A stretch of 36,808 bases of DNA from Gammaproteobacteria bacterium (GTDB lineage Bacteria; Pseudomonadota; Gammaproteobacteria; SZUA-229): assembly GCA_026195895.1 (NCBI GenBank), contig JAPHRO010000077.1:1-36808 (forward strand), given 5' to 3'. The stretch's first letter is position 1, and every line of letters starts with the position of its first letter. Position numbers and translations under genes: made by a program. Positions 24,140 to 32,445 of the stretch are shown one piece after another. Below the pieces are notes generated by a model. That model was given only the letters and a program-made list of their open reading frames with translations. It was not told the DNA's origin and did not search any database.

Positions 24140-24541
24140 TTAAAACTGGTCATCACAATGTTTAACTCGCGCATCATAATACCGTTCACAGGTATAAGCA
24201 TCACCTCCACGGGCATAACACTGACCGCGTTGCTTGTATGAATATTCACGACAATGCCCCCAGGAATTGCTTAACTGAAGCATTTTCCCCTGGTGTACCT
24301 GCTGACGATTTTTCTTCGCCGCCCAGGGATTATTATTCAGCTTCTGAAACGCACCTTTTTTGGTTGCGCTAAACTGGGTTTTGAATTCCGCATTCATTTT
24401 TTTCTTTTCCCGGTCGGTTAACTCATGTTGCCCGGGGGTTTTATTTTTGAATATGCCACGATCGGCTGCATTGGCAACTGATAACTGGAAAAATAATACT
24501 AAAATAGCAGCAGACAAAGTTACAAAACGACTAAAACTCAT
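24140..24541 (-). CDS. small secreted cysteine-containing protein, unknown function
   Basis: 133 aa from the ATG at 24541 (AGGTG 7-8 bp upstream); an in-frame GTG at 24550 is less likely. The signal peptide ends at VANA-AD. The mature protein is basic, with NPWAAKKNRQQV in the middle and four cysteines near the C-terminus: GHCREYSYKQRGQCYARGGD, then YTCERYYDARVKHCDDQF. The even cysteine number and the export signal suggest two disulfides in the periplasm. I do not recognise the family. It is monocistronic, with its own terminator. The gap 24551-24780 upstream of it shows no gene. Confidence 0.75.
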   Translation of the reverse strand: MSFSRFVTLSAAILVLFFQLSVANAADRGIFKNKTPGQHELTDREKKKMNAEFKTQFSATKKGAFQKLNNNPWAAKKNRQQVHQGKMLQLSNSWGHCREYSYKQRGQCYARGGDAYTCERYYDARVKHCDDQF

Positions 24542-24771
24542 TACTAACACCTACAAGAATCCAGGCCTGTAAAGGCAGGATATTAAAAATAACATTATCC
24601 ACGCCACCATCCGGTGAAAAATTATATATTAGGGAAAATGCACGTCGTCAGGCATTCCTGACCTGGGATAATTCATTTGCCGGGACTTGTAGAGATCAGC
24701 TCTGACCAGGTTCCGGGTGCTCTGCCGGGTCGAAATAATCTTGCCCAGGCAGAAAACGGCAACGATTATAT

Positions 24772-24813
24772 AAAAAAAAAAGGCACCTATCAAACCGGAT
24801 ACAGTCTTTGCCT
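24772..24813 (-). terminator. putative terminator of the sortase operon
   Basis: On the minus strand an imperfect AGGCA...TGCCT stem with an inner TATC/GATA pair is followed by ten T. It sits just past the sortase stop at 24826. The stem is weak, but the T-run is long. Confidence 0.45.
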
Positions 24814-24825
24814 GCCCCGTTTGGG

Positions 24826-25440
24826 TTAAATGCTGGTAGATTCGTTGATTTTTTCCGTGGTCACTACATAGCGTAAACTGCCGCCACTGCTCATGGCATC
24901 AAATGGATAACAGGTAACCAGTAGCAACTGATGCTGCGAGCTGGTCAAATTAAGCCGGTGAGTCTGACTATCCACAATAGTCCTATCAATTACCCGATAA
25001 ACCACATCGCCCTGCAGTGTATTGATCACGATTTCATCGCCCAGGCGCAAATCCCGCAACACAGAAAAATGTGTATCTCGATGCGCCGCCACAACCGACA
25101 CACCCTGACTGCCGGGCATAGCACTGGCTTTCATCCAGCCAGGCCCAAAAGCCAGCGTGCTACCAGTCGCACCCGCCAACACTATATAATCCCTGTTCTG
25201 CCGGGAAAATTTCAGTTGCGCCACAGGCCAGGTATCCGCCCAGGGCCAGGGCGTGATGTGTTTATGTTCAATTTTTGACCCCGGGTGATTTTTTTGACGA
25301 CTCAACTGCGCTGTCCACGCCTGCTCCACCAGATACTGGGCAAGTTCGGCTTTTGCATGAATGTAAGCCGCAGAACCGAATCCCCAGACAGAGATCACAC
25401 AAAGTAGAAACACGAGCACGCTGAATTTTTTGCTGTTCAT
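24826..25440 (-). CDS. class GN sortase (transpeptidase of the proteobacterial dedicated sortase system)
   Basis: A 204-aa membrane-anchored sortase. Residues 7-27 are an N-terminal transmembrane helix. The catalytic triad of sortases is present: H120 (VVAAHRDTHF), C177 (LLVTCYPF) and R190 (GGSLRYVV). The family cleaves an LPxTG-like signal near the C-terminus of its single partner and transfers it to an acceptor; in Gram-negative bacteria the acceptor is not known. Its ATG overlaps the stop of the target-protein gene (ATGA), so the pair is translationally coupled, as expected for a dedicated sortase. Confidence 0.94.
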   Translation of the reverse strand: MNSKKFSVLVFLLCVISVWGFGSAAYIHAKAELAQYLVEQAWTAQLSRQKNHPGSKIEHKHITPWPWADTWPVAQLKFSRQNRDYIVLAGATGSTLAFGPGWMKASAMPGSQGVSVVAAHRDTHFSVLRDLRLGDEIVINTLQGDVVYRVIDRTIVDSQTHRLNLTSSQHQLLLVTCYPFDAMSSGGSLRYVVTTEKINESTSI

Positions 25441-27632
25441 TTTTCATAGTGACGCTTAATCATTAAAAATGTGATAGCCAGTAGCCCACAACAAAATGCC
25501 AGCAATAAATACATGCGTGACATGGTCGCCCCCTGTGGAAAGCCATAAGCCTGTATATTTTGCTGTGAGCCGGCAGGCAGTAAATTCGCCACGGCAGTTT
25601 TATTTAATAACTCATCTGCTGGACGCACCGGCAGCGGATCAACTACCACCAGGCTGGTATATTGACTAACCAGCCGATGCTGCAGAGCGATATCGGTAAC
25701 CTGCTGTTTTATCTGTTGCGCATCTCCACCATGAACATGTTGATCCATTAAATCGGCAATTTTGTTTCGCGCCCAAAGCGATGCAATGCCTTCATTATTC
25801 TGATCACTTTTTAAATTTAATTTTTTCTGCCACTGTTTACCCAGAATTTTTCCTGTCAGTACTAACTGCTCATTCGAGTCAGAAAGTTTTGCTGTAATCA
25901 GCAACGGTTGTGCGCGATATAAATCGGGGAGTCGTCGTGGCCATATTTCAGGCTGCTCAGCACCCGACCAGACAAGTTCAAGATCGGTCAACACCGGCGC
26001 CTGCAATTTTTTAAATAACATCTGCATTCGACTGGCTATTTCATCCTGCGCACTGATAAAGGTATAACTACCGCGACCAAACTGGGCAGCTTTGCGCATA
26101 AAGTAACTGTTTGGCGCCGCGCCGATGCCGACGGTAAACAAACGACTGTTAGCCAGTTTATTTTCGATCAAAGCAAACAGCTCTGATTCATTGCCGACAC
26201 TGCCATCGGTCATAAAAATTACCTGCCGCACATACCCGTCCAGTTCAGAAGTCTCCAGTGCGCTGCGAATTGCCGGCGCCATTTCGGTGCCACCATCGGC
26301 CTGTAGATTATTGACAAACTGCATGGCTAACTGCACCGACTGGGAATCGGCAAACACCGGCTGGGTAAACAGGCTGCGCGTTATGGAATTAAATTCAATA
26401 ATATTGAAGCGATCATTCGCGGTCAGCGTTTGCAGCGCCATGTTAAGCGCCTGCTTTGCCTGGCGGATTGCAACACCCGCCATCGAACCCGAAGTATCAA
26501 TAATAAAAACCACTTCACGGGGCAAGGTTTTTTGCATTTCGACCAGTGCATTATCGATCTGTGGTGGCATAAGCATAATCAGCCCATAATTTTCGCCATT
26601 AATATTTTCTGTAAAAAATGCAGCATTCGGTTCTGTTCCTGCAGCAGCCTGCCAGACCAGTTCAAAGTCACGATCCATGGGCACCCTTCCCTGTTGCAGT
26701 TCAATGTCATATACATTCTGTTGAAGATTCGACTGGCGGCTAAGCTGAATATCATGATAAAGACTATTCACTTTAGCCAGTGGAAAACCGGTGGTGAGTC
26801 TGGCGCTAATATGCACCGAATTTTGTTCGCGGGAAGTTAAGCTTTTCACTGGCGGCGTAATGCGTGAAGCATCCGGCACGCTGCTGGTATTGGGTGACCA
26901 GCCAAAACCCTGCACCGTCTGTGGTGGACTATCTGTAGCTGATTGCTTTAAATCCGGCTGCCCCGGAATATAACGCGGCGTAATCGTCATCGGAAACCGC
27001 AGACTGAATCGCCCGTTTTGATATTGCAATAATTGCTGATAGGCGATTTCAACAACAATCGTTTCGCCAGGGCCTATATTCGCCACCGACGTAGTAAACA
27101 TATTAGGCCGTTCCTGTTCAACCAGTGCCGCACGTTGTCCACTGGCTCTGGCTGTGCGATAAATATTTTTTGCTGCTGCTTTTTCCCTGATAACGCCTTC
27201 GATTATGCGCTCGCCGACACGTATTCGTAGTCGATCAACGGCCGCGTTATCCGGCAATGGAAAAACATAAATACCTTCCACCCATTCAGCAGAATCATTT
27301 TTAAAATGTTGTTTCAATTTAGTCCGCGCCAGCAGACCGCTGATATCAAACTGAACATCCGTTTCCAGTCGCAGTGCGGGCTGCAATTCACCCGTCGCCT
27401 GTTTAACAAACAGGCTGCCCGCCGTAATATTTTCCGGCAGCGGACTGGCCAGCACCAGCCCAGGTAATAATCCGAGCAACACAATCAACAGCAGGCCCTG
27501 CAAGATATGCAGGCGTCGATATTCACTTTTCGAAATCACAATATATTCTGTATGCGGTTCCGGCCCGGCTTTAGCTGAACTGAAACTCGGTGATTTCCCC
27601 ACAATCAAATTACGCTGATTAACTAGTTGCAT
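25437..27632 (-). CDS. sortase target protein (VIT + von Willebrand A domains)
   Basis: 731 aa from the ATG at 27632, which has AGGGAG 9 bp upstream; a longer frame from 27755 adds 41 residues of non-homologous sequence. Layout: an N-terminal hydrophobic segment (LLLIVLLGLLPGLVL), a VIT domain (about 60-190; EGIYVFPLPDNAAVDRLRI), a vWA domain with the MIDAS motif DTSGSMAG starting at D379, and a C-terminal sorting region GFPQGATMSRMY, then a hydrophobic helix (LLLAFCCGLLAITFLMI) and the basic tail KRHYEK. The recognition site reads FPQGA rather than canonical LPxTG. Likely a surface or periplasmic adhesin-like protein that binds divalent cations; the ligand is unknown. Confidence 0.93.
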   Translation of the reverse strand: MQLVNQRNLIVGKSPSFSSAKAGPEPHTEYIVISKSEYRRLHILQGLLLIVLLGLLPGLVLASPLPENITAGSLFVKQATGELQPALRLETDVQFDISGLLARTKLKQHFKNDSAEWVEGIYVFPLPDNAAVDRLRIRVGERIIEGVIREKAAAKNIYRTARASGQRAALVEQERPNMFTTSVANIGPGETIVVEIAYQQLLQYQNGRFSLRFPMTITPRYIPGQPDLKQSATDSPPQTVQGFGWSPNTSSVPDASRITPPVKSLTSREQNSVHISARLTTGFPLAKVNSLYHDIQLSRQSNLQQNVYDIELQQGRVPMDRDFELVWQAAAGTEPNAAFFTENINGENYGLIMLMPPQIDNALVEMQKTLPREVVFIIDTSGSMAGVAIRQAKQALNMALQTLTANDRFNIIEFNSITRSLFTQPVFADSQSVQLAMQFVNNLQADGGTEMAPAIRSALETSELDGYVRQVIFMTDGSVGNESELFALIENKLANSRLFTVGIGAAPNSYFMRKAAQFGRGSYTFISAQDEIASRMQMLFKKLQAPVLTDLELVWSGAEQPEIWPRRLPDLYRAQPLLITAKLSDSNEQLVLTGKILGKQWQKKLNLKSDQNNEGIASLWARNKIADLMDQHVHGGDAQQIKQQVTDIALQHRLVSQYTSLVVVDPLPVRPADELLNKTAVANLLPAGSQQNIQAYGFPQGATMSRMYLLLAFCCGLLAITFLMIKRHYEK

Positions 27633-27819
27633 GCGATCGACTCCCTCGGTATCTGTCGGTGATATGTATTTATTTAACCAGCAGAATCCGGCATATACGG
27701 GCAGCAAAAATGGCAATATAAAGGGCAATTGTGATGAATTGTGGCAGCAGTGCATTTTGTAACTAATTCAGGCTATCATTCCAGCACAGCAGCAGTATTC
27801 AGTAGCAACGGGGAATTAC

Positions 27820-28515
27820 ATGGCTCACCACATTGCCATCGTCGAAGACGAGATGACTTTACGGGAAAATTATCGTGACGTACTCAATACCCATGGTTAT
27901 CAGGTGAGCCTTTACGCCAACCGTGTTGATGCTATGGCGGCTTTCGAAAAGCAGCTGCCCGATCTGGCTATTATCGATGTTGGTCTGGAAGATGAAATTG
28001 AAGGCGGTTTTGAGCTGTGTCGCGATCTGCGAGCGCTGGCACCGCAGCTTCCGATTATTTTCCTCACTGCCAGAGATTCCGAACTGGATGCCATTTCCGG
28101 TCTGCGTCTGGGCGCCGATGACTACCTGACCAAAAATATCAGCCTGCCGCATCTGGTAGCGCGCATTGTTGCTCTACTGCGTCGCATCGACACCATCAAA
28201 CACCAGCCGGCCCAGCAAAACACGCTGACACAGAATGCGCTGGTCATGGATATGGATCGGATGAATGCCAGCTGGAAACAGCAACAGCTACCGCTGACAC
28301 TGACTGAATTCTGGCTGTTACACGCGCTGGCAAAACACCCGGGCCATGTCAAAAATCGTCAGCAGCTTATGGATGCCGCCAACGTGGTGCTGGATGACAA
28401 CACCATTACCTCCCACATCAAACGCATCCGAAAGAAGTTCTCGGCACTGGACAGGGAATTTTCCGCCATAGAAACTGTGTATGGATTCGGTTATCGTTGG
28501 CATACCGATACCTGA
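27820..28515 (+). CDS. pdsR: response regulator of the dedicated sortase system (OmpR/PhoB type)
   Basis: A 231-aa regulator. The receiver domain has acidic residues E9/D10, phospho-acceptor D53 (LAIIDVGLED) and K133 in DYLTKNISLP. The C-terminal winged helix (about 150-230) contains TLTEFWLLHALAKHPG and NTITSHIKRIRKKF and ends VYGFGYRWH, as in OmpR/PhoB proteins. A ribosome-binding site GGGGA lies 6 bp before the ATG. It is divergent from the sortase/target pair (187-bp shared region), which it probably controls. The kinase gene follows 18 bp later. Confidence 0.92.
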   Translation: MAHHIAIVEDEMTLRENYRDVLNTHGYQVSLYANRVDAMAAFEKQLPDLAIIDVGLEDEIEGGFELCRDLRALAPQLPIIFLTARDSELDAISGLRLGADDYLTKNISLPHLVARIVALLRRIDTIKHQPAQQNTLTQNALVMDMDRMNASWKQQQLPLTLTEFWLLHALAKHPGHVKNRQQLMDAANVVLDDNTITSHIKRIRKKFSALDREFSAIETVYGFGYRWHTDT

Positions 28516-28533
28516 TAGCCATCACTAATTACC

Positions 28534-30648
28534 TTGAAACTACGCACCCAGCTGATATTTGTTAGTCTACTGACCCTGGCGCTGCCCTGGGCGGGCTGTG
28601 AATACATTCGCGAAATGGAAAATACCCTGCGACAGGGACAGGCTCAGGGTCTATTAACCACCACCAGAACCATCGCTCATGTGCTGTCCCATGAAGACAA
28701 AATGCTTTTTCAGCATGAAAAATTAAACCCGGAAAATAACCGGGCCGACAATAATATCTACACCTTTCTACTGGATGGCAAACCCAGGCTCGATGGTTAT
28801 GCCGATGACTGGGGACATCTAAAAGATGATTTACGTTATTTTAATAATCAACAGCCATCCTCTGCGGCAGACAATAGCGTTGGCTTTATCGCCGGGCGTC
28901 ATAAAAAATTTGTTTATTTTTTTATTCAGGTTAAAGACAACAATGTCATTTATCACAACCCCTCGCAGGGTTTTGTTAACGGTGACCGATTACAGTTACT
29001 CATCACACAGAAAAATGGTACGCCACGAAAATATTTTCTACAAACCAGCGCGCCGGGGAAAATTACTGCCTCTTATATAACCGCGGAACAAAGCCTTAAT
29101 CCAGTACGCAGAAAACAGCATCTTATCCAGGGACAGTGGCAGGATACGGCCGAAGGTTACAATATTGAAATTCGCATCCCGGACAAACTGATACCTTCAA
29201 ATATTAACTTTTCAGTGGTCGATATTGACCAGCCCGATACTGAAACCAGCAGTGGCTGGTATGGAAGCTGGGATCAGTACACCAGTCTCAACAATGGTGT
29301 ACTCATTCAGCCATCGCAACAACTGGCATCGCTGTTAGCAAAATTAAAACAGGAAAATGCACGCTTAAGAATTGCCGATATGCAGGGCTGGTTACTGGCC
29401 AGTGCCGGTTCACCGCACAGGCAATCGGCGACAACGGAAAAAATAAAACTCAATGAAACACTACTGGAAATTTTAACCCAGCTATACCGGTTTATAATGA
29501 ATACACCGAATCAGGCTACGACTGCCATTCAGTTGCGCCAGGGAAAAATTTCCGGCACATTGGCCGAACAGGCACTGGCAAATCAGAGCGGCACCTCGTG
29601 GTACAAACCTGAAAAATCCAACAATGCCATTGTGTCAGCCGCACACCCGGTCATCATTGATAATGAAACCGTGGCAATTGTCATCGCCGATCAGAATAGT
29701 GATGCCATTCTAACCCTCACATCCCAGGCACTCAGCCGGCTAATTTCACTCAGTTCCATCGCGATATTTGTCGCGGTATTTAGTTTACTGGTTTATGCCA
29801 CATATTTATCAATGCGTATTCGAAAATTGCGCGACATCAGCGAACAGATCATTTCCGCTGAAGGCACTATTGGTGAAACCTTCAAGCCGTCTAAAGCCAG
29901 AGACGAACTGGGTGATTTATCACGCAGTTTTGCAACCATGCATCAGCGACTTGCAGAATATACGCAATATCTGCGGACACTGGCATCAAAATTATCCCAC
30001 GAATTACGCACCCCGCTTGCCGTTGTACAGTCATCGCTGGACAATCTCGCCAGCGATGATTTAGCTGATGATAAAAAAGTTTATGTACAACGGGCACGGC
30101 AAGGCAGCGAACGGCTCAGCAGGATTATCACGGCGATGAGTGAAGCCAGCCGCGTAGAACAAAGCATTCTGTCATCCGATACAGAAATTTTTGATTTATG
30201 CGCCGTTGTTAGCAGCAGCATCGCTGCCTACAAAGATATTTATCCTGCACGAAAATTTGCAGAAATTCATTGCACGGGCGACTGCCTGCTAAAAGGTTCG
30301 CCGGAGCTGATCGTGCAGCTACTGGATAAACTGGTCGACAATGCCGTTGACTTTAGCACCGAGCACAGCACCATCAACATTGAAATTATTAATGATGACT
30401 CCCAGGCATGGCTTTTCGTTAAAAACGAAGGCTCATTACTGCCCGCACACATGCAAAATCAGCTGTTTGACTCGATGGTGAGTCTGCGAGATTCAAAAAC
30501 AGAGCAACCTCATCTTGGTCTGGGCCTGTATATTGTTAAGCTGATTGCCGATGCCCATGGCGGTAATGTCAGCGCACAGAATCGCCATGATGTTGCCGGA
30601 ACCGAATTTGTTATTTCATTTCCCTGCATAGAAACCACACTGGATTAA
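28534..30648 (+). CDS. pdsS: sensor histidine kinase of the dedicated sortase system
   Basis: 704 aa, TTG start at 28534. An N-terminal transmembrane helix (about 6-20), a large periplasmic part containing a CBM9-like beta-sandwich (about 70-240; FIAGRHKKFVYFFIQVKDNN and GYNIEIRIPDKL), and a second helix (about 405-425) precede HAMP, HisKA and HATPase_c domains. The phospho-acceptor is H489 (KLSHELRTPLAV); N-box NAVDFS and G-box GLGLYIVKLIADAHGG are seen. The CBM9-like fold suggests it senses a carbohydrate or glycan at the envelope. The start has no clear ribosome-binding site, so translation may be coupled to pdsR. Confidence 0.92.
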   Translation: MKLRTQLIFVSLLTLALPWAGCEYIREMENTLRQGQAQGLLTTTRTIAHVLSHEDKMLFQHEKLNPENNRADNNIYTFLLDGKPRLDGYADDWGHLKDDLRYFNNQQPSSAADNSVGFIAGRHKKFVYFFIQVKDNNVIYHNPSQGFVNGDRLQLLITQKNGTPRKYFLQTSAPGKITASYITAEQSLNPVRRKQHLIQGQWQDTAEGYNIEIRIPDKLIPSNINFSVVDIDQPDTETSSGWYGSWDQYTSLNNGVLIQPSQQLASLLAKLKQENARLRIADMQGWLLASAGSPHRQSATTEKIKLNETLLEILTQLYRFIMNTPNQATTAIQLRQGKISGTLAEQALANQSGTSWYKPEKSNNAIVSAAHPVIIDNETVAIVIADQNSDAILTLTSQALSRLISLSSIAIFVAVFSLLVYATYLSMRIRKLRDISEQIISAEGTIGETFKPSKARDELGDLSRSFATMHQRLAEYTQYLRTLASKLSHELRTPLAVVQSSLDNLASDDLADDKKVYVQRARQGSERLSRIITAMSEASRVEQSILSSDTEIFDLCAVVSSSIAAYKDIYPARKFAEIHCTGDCLLKGSPELIVQLLDKLVDNAVDFSTEHSTINIEIINDDSQAWLFVKNEGSLLPAHMQNQLFDSMVSLRDSKTEQPHLGLGLYIVKLIADAHGGNVSAQNRHDVAGTEFVISFPCIETTLD

Positions 30649-30695
30649 ATGCTATTATCTGATTAACTAAAGCCACCTGGAATTTCAGACTTACC

Positions 30696-31415
30696 ATGTC
30701 CAGAGAACGACTAAAAAAACTGCGCGACCAGATAAAATATCTGTTTTTTTCTGGTGACAGAAACACCAAGAAACAAAGACTGGACATAGCTGCTGACGTC
30801 GGTAATGCAATCACACAGTTCCTGGGCACACCACAGCACCAAGCCATTTCTCTGGGCCAGAACTGTACATCGGCCTGGTATCTAAAACAGGTTGAAGTTA
30901 AAAAACAATCCTATCCTTTCGACTGGATTATCAGTTCAGCCGAAGTGCTTGAATCCTGCCTTGATGATAATTTCGCCACCTTCATGAACAAAGAACACAT
31001 GTTTTCCTTTGATGACGGCAAGCGTGCCGGGCATAAAATTTATCACGAAAAACTTTTTAATCATCGAAACCCATTAATTAATCAGCAGGATTACGAATAT
31101 TACCAACGTTGTGTTACAAGATTTCTTAACTTTCTGGATTCAACCACGCCGGTGGTTTTTGTGTGCACTCTGTTTCAGAACACAATAACTGACTACCATC
31201 GCTGTCAGGAAAAAATGCTGGCTCGTAATCCAAATATAAAGTTCGTTTTTATGGAACAGAAACTGAAGGGTGAATTCAATTTATTTCACAAAGAAATTAA
31301 CCCTCATACACTGCTGATTCATTTTACATCGCAAGATATAAATCGCGGCAAACGCTATCGCAATCAACTGGATGACCGTGTCATCAAAACAGTATTCTCT
31401 GCTTTCAGACAATAA
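30696..31415 (+). CDS. DUF1796 putative papain-like cysteine peptidase
   Basis: A 239-aa cytoplasmic-looking protein with no signal peptide. The N-terminal half contains ISLGQNCTSAWYLKQVEV with the candidate nucleophile C57, and SYPFDWIISS (P74-W77), both hallmarks of the DUF1796 family, described by prediction as papain-like. A possible histidine lies in HEKLFNHRN, and VVFVCTLFQNT follows. The basic N-terminus (RERLKKLRDQIKYLFF) is unusual. It starts 47 bp after pdsS on the same strand, so it may be read from the same transcript. In other bacteria the family is found in surface-polysaccharide loci. Its relation to the sortase is unproven. Confidence 0.8.
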   Translation: MSRERLKKLRDQIKYLFFSGDRNTKKQRLDIAADVGNAITQFLGTPQHQAISLGQNCTSAWYLKQVEVKKQSYPFDWIISSAEVLESCLDDNFATFMNKEHMFSFDDGKRAGHKIYHEKLFNHRNPLINQQDYEYYQRCVTRFLNFLDSTTPVVFVCTLFQNTITDYHRCQEKMLARNPNIKFVFMEQKLKGEFNLFHKEINPHTLLIHFTSQDINRGKRYRNQLDDRVIKTVFSAFRQ

Positions 31416-31459
31416 AAAAGCCGACCGGTCACTGGTGAGGTACAGTGACGCGGATCGGC
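31412..31459 (-). terminator. long hairpin terminator of pdsO
   Basis: GCCGA/TCGGC outer and GTCACT/AGTGAC inner arms form a long stem (31420-31459), followed by TTTTTT on the minus strand. It ends the minus-strand OmpA lipoprotein gene and separates it from the convergent DUF1796 gene. Confidence 0.85.
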
Positions 31460-31479
31460 AACAGACCCCCTTGCGTGGT

Positions 31480-32136
31480 TTAGAAACTGCTTTCGGTTAA
31501 GCGGGTTATTGCAGAATATTCCAGCTCGACCCGACGATCATAAATGGCATGCTCGTAACCGGTAGTCGGATAATCTTCACCCAGGCTTTCGGTAACAATT
31601 TGCGCTGGCTGCACACCATATTCGATTAATACTGCAGCAACAGACTGAGCACGTTGTTCAGCCAGCTGCTGATTATATTCACGGCTACCACTCTGATCAG
31701 TATGACCGGATAATTTCAGTTTCATATCCGGGTGTTTGATTAAATATTCCGCGTGGGCAATTAATTTTTCATAATCGGCCTGTTTCACATCCGTCTGGTT
31801 ACTGGCGAAATAAAACTGCAGCTCATCCGGTTGCGCGGTTTCTTCCTGCGCGACATCGACAGTGGAAATTTGCTCAGGAGCTGCTTCGGCTATTTCAACC
31901 ACCATGGGTGTCATATCGCCTTCCACCGGCACGTCTGTTTCATTGGTCTCGATGCTATTTTGTTCAACTGTAGCTTCAGCCGCCGGTGAATCGGACGGCA
32001 CCGACTCCATAGCAAACTGTTCGGCCAGCAGCGACTCATCGCTCATCGAATGACTTTGCCTGACACCATTGCAACCGATGGCGACAAACGCCGACAGTGT
32101 TACACCCATTGCGCTAATTAATGCTTTTCTATTCAT
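31480..32136 (-). CDS. pdsO: OmpA-family lipoprotein of the sortase system (PdsO type)
   Basis: 218 aa from the ATG at 32136 (GGAG 8 bp upstream); an in-frame GTG at 32163 is less likely. The signal peptide ends in AIGC, a lipobox. A variable acidic linker precedes a C-terminal OmpA domain: ELQFYFASNQTDVKQADYEK, LKLSGHTDQSGSREYNQQLAEQ and YDRRVELEYS. It should be lipidated and bind peptidoglycan. Its location at the edge of the sortase locus, with the same overall layout as PdsO proteins of the dedicated sortase system, supports the assignment; the OmpA domain itself is generic. Confidence 0.78.
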   Translation of the reverse strand: MNRKALISAMGVTLSAFVAIGCNGVRQSHSMSDESLLAEQFAMESVPSDSPAAEATVEQNSIETNETDVPVEGDMTPMVVEIAEAAPEQISTVDVAQEETAQPDELQFYFASNQTDVKQADYEKLIAHAEYLIKHPDMKLKLSGHTDQSGSREYNQQLAEQRAQSVAAVLIEYGVQPAQIVTESLGEDYPTTGYEHAIYDRRVELEYSAITRLTESSF

Positions 32137-32445
32137 GGCTTTTCTCCAGCTTTGAAAATTCACAACACTTATGTGCTGCTCTGGTATAAGAATGTAAGCT
32201 TCGGATATGGCGATACGATGCAGGCAATCTGGAAATCCGCTGATGAATAGTGGTCAATTGTGGCAGGTCAATTTCTTATCCATGAATATCCATATAATAA
32301 AGCGAACTCAATCAAGCGCCTGATATTTAACCAGTGTCAGCCGCGCTAAAAATTTTAATGCTGCGCTATAAATCCCTGATTGGCCTGTTACCGGCCCAGG
32401 GTTTATCATGCAAAGCCCTGTTAATCACGACTGAACAAAGCCATT

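Noticed and set aside
26125-26840. Two overlapping plus-strand frames inside the sortase target gene
   Set aside because: Antisense to the vWA domain; no ribosome-binding site and no homology I recognise.
27633-27755. Longer N-terminus of the sortase target protein
   Set aside because: The ATG at 27632 has a good AGGGAG site. The extra 41 residues do not look like the start of this family and would reduce the divergent promoter region to 64 bp.
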